A stretch of DNA of 64,000 nucleotides. It comes from Gordionus sp. m RMFG-2023 (lineage: Eukaryota; Nematomorpha; Gordioida; Chordodea; Parachordodidae). Positions 63,227 to 64,000 of this stretch are shown piece by piece (positions within the stretch are counted from its first letter, which is position 1; each line of letters opens with the position of its first letter). Where the stretch lies: the NCBI RefSeq assembly GCF_954871325.1, contig NC_088775.1, positions 5,443,475 through 5,507,474 on the forward strand, in the 5' to 3' direction. Below the pieces are notes generated by a model. It saw only the letters and a list, made by a program, of their open reading frames with translations. It was not told the origin of the DNA and made no database searches. A program made the position numbers and the translations under genes.

Positions 63227-64000
63227 ATGGTAGAAAACGAAAAACATTTAATTGATCAGGCACTTAATTTTGAAAAAAAACATGTTCACAAAGTAACAAA
63301 AATATATAATATAATATTAAGATTAATTCAAATAGGTATATCATAAAATTGCCCACCATTTTGATCACACAAGATACAAGGCTTGGCCGAAGATTGTAAC
63401 CTTTTTAAAAAATTTATCCCCATATTCCTTAATATTAGATATTGGTAGTGGAAATGGGAAATATTTGCATAAAAGTATAATAGAAATACTATATTCTATA
63501 ATGATATAATTTTAGATGAAGACATATTTATGGTTTGTTTAGACAGATGTTCTGAATTGAATATAATTGCTAGAAATAAAGGTGGTGAAGTTATAGATGG
63601 TGATATACTTTCACTCCCTTTTAAATATGAACTATTTGATCATTGCATATGTATTGCAGTACTCCATCATTTATCAACCAAAGTTTTTAATATAGTTATG
63701 ACCTTATCATAATAATTTAAATATTTTCTAAAGGCACGCAGAATATCAGCTTTACAAGATATAATCAAAGTACTAAAAATTGATGGAACTCTCTTGATTT
63801 ATGTATGGGCATTTGAGCAAGAAAATTTTAATAAAGATCGAATCCAGGATTTACAAAAGAATGATATAATAAATATTCATGAGATATCAGTTGACAATAG
63901 TACAATTGATGAACCACCATCAAACTTAAATATCCATAAAAATAGAACTCAATTTTTAGACAAAGATTTATTAGTACCCTGGAATTTAAATAATAAATGT
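63227..64000 (+). CDS. TRM9: TRM9/ALKBH8-type tRNA (uridine-5-carboxymethyl) methyltransferase, 5-prime part
   Basis: SAM-dependent enzyme that methylates carboxymethyl-uridine at the tRNA wobble position, normally with TRM112 as partner. Four exons are visible: 63227-63292, 63336-63474, 63516-63682 and 63734-beyond 64000, with introns of 43, 41 and 51 nt in matching phases, giving about 213 residues. Seen: [22 protein letters not shown], the SAM-binding motif [19 protein letters not shown] (end of the second strand), [54 protein letters not shown] and the family hallmark DLLVPWN. The frame is open to the window end. There is no AlkB or RRM domain upstream, so it is like yeast Trm9 or animal TRMT9B rather than full ALKBH8; which of these cannot be decided from this part. 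Confidence 0.92.

Noticed and set aside
1-64000. tRNA, rRNA or snRNA genes
   Set aside because: I looked for tRNA-like B-box and clover-leaf patterns and for known small-RNA cores but found none I could support by eye; a covariance-model scan would be needed to exclude them.

Overview
The window is a piece of an AT-rich eukaryotic genome, most likely from an animal or a close relative of animals. Genes are split by GT-AG introns, there are no bacterial-style operons, and a full-length short-form intersectin (2 EH domains, KERQ-type coiled coil, 5 SH3 domains) is present. I cannot name the species.

Layout. 1-1014: 5-prime exons of a hexosaminidase D-type (GH20) gene on the minus strand, running off the left edge. 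3392-3996: ERG28 (plus). 4938-26066: intersectin (minus), which I could assemble as 28 exons in continuous phase (3702 nt, 1233 aa). 28600-32300: fossil Ty3/gypsy element (minus). 34191-42403: alpha-SNAP (plus), 7 exons, 293 aa, with a 7 kb intron. 46749-48761: 7-dehydrocholesterol reductase DHCR7 (plus), 2 exons, 494 aa. 51400-53300: remnants of Ty3/gypsy DNA. 53381-55388: a long-inverted-repeat element. 58719-62500: a decayed LINE hit twice by the same hAT-type element. 63227-64000: the start of a TRM9/ALKBH8-type tRNA methyltransferase (plus), cut by the window end.

The host genes do not form one pathway. Intersectin (endocytic scaffold) and alpha-SNAP (SNARE recycling) both serve membrane traffic. 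ERG28 and DHCR7 both belong to late sterol synthesis. HEXD is a glycosidase and TRM9 modifies tRNA wobble uridines.

Mobile DNA dominates the rest. A family of small elements with TAGTGTTGTTAAA-type ends and 8-bp target duplications (hAT-like) occurs about a dozen times, including in introns of intersectin and DHCR7. A 3338-bp, almost perfectly palindromic relative (37181-40518) carries two mirror-image arrays of about 120-bp repeats, sits inside a decayed piggyBac element, and that in turn sits inside the alpha-SNAP intron.

The most unusual host-gene signal is a within-gene switch. The 5-prime exons of intersectin and alpha-SNAP are CpG-poor and separated by 37-48-nt introns. Their 3-prime exons are CpG-rich and mostly separated by introns of hundreds to thousands of bases. 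DHCR7 shows the same 5-prime to 3-prime rise in CpG.
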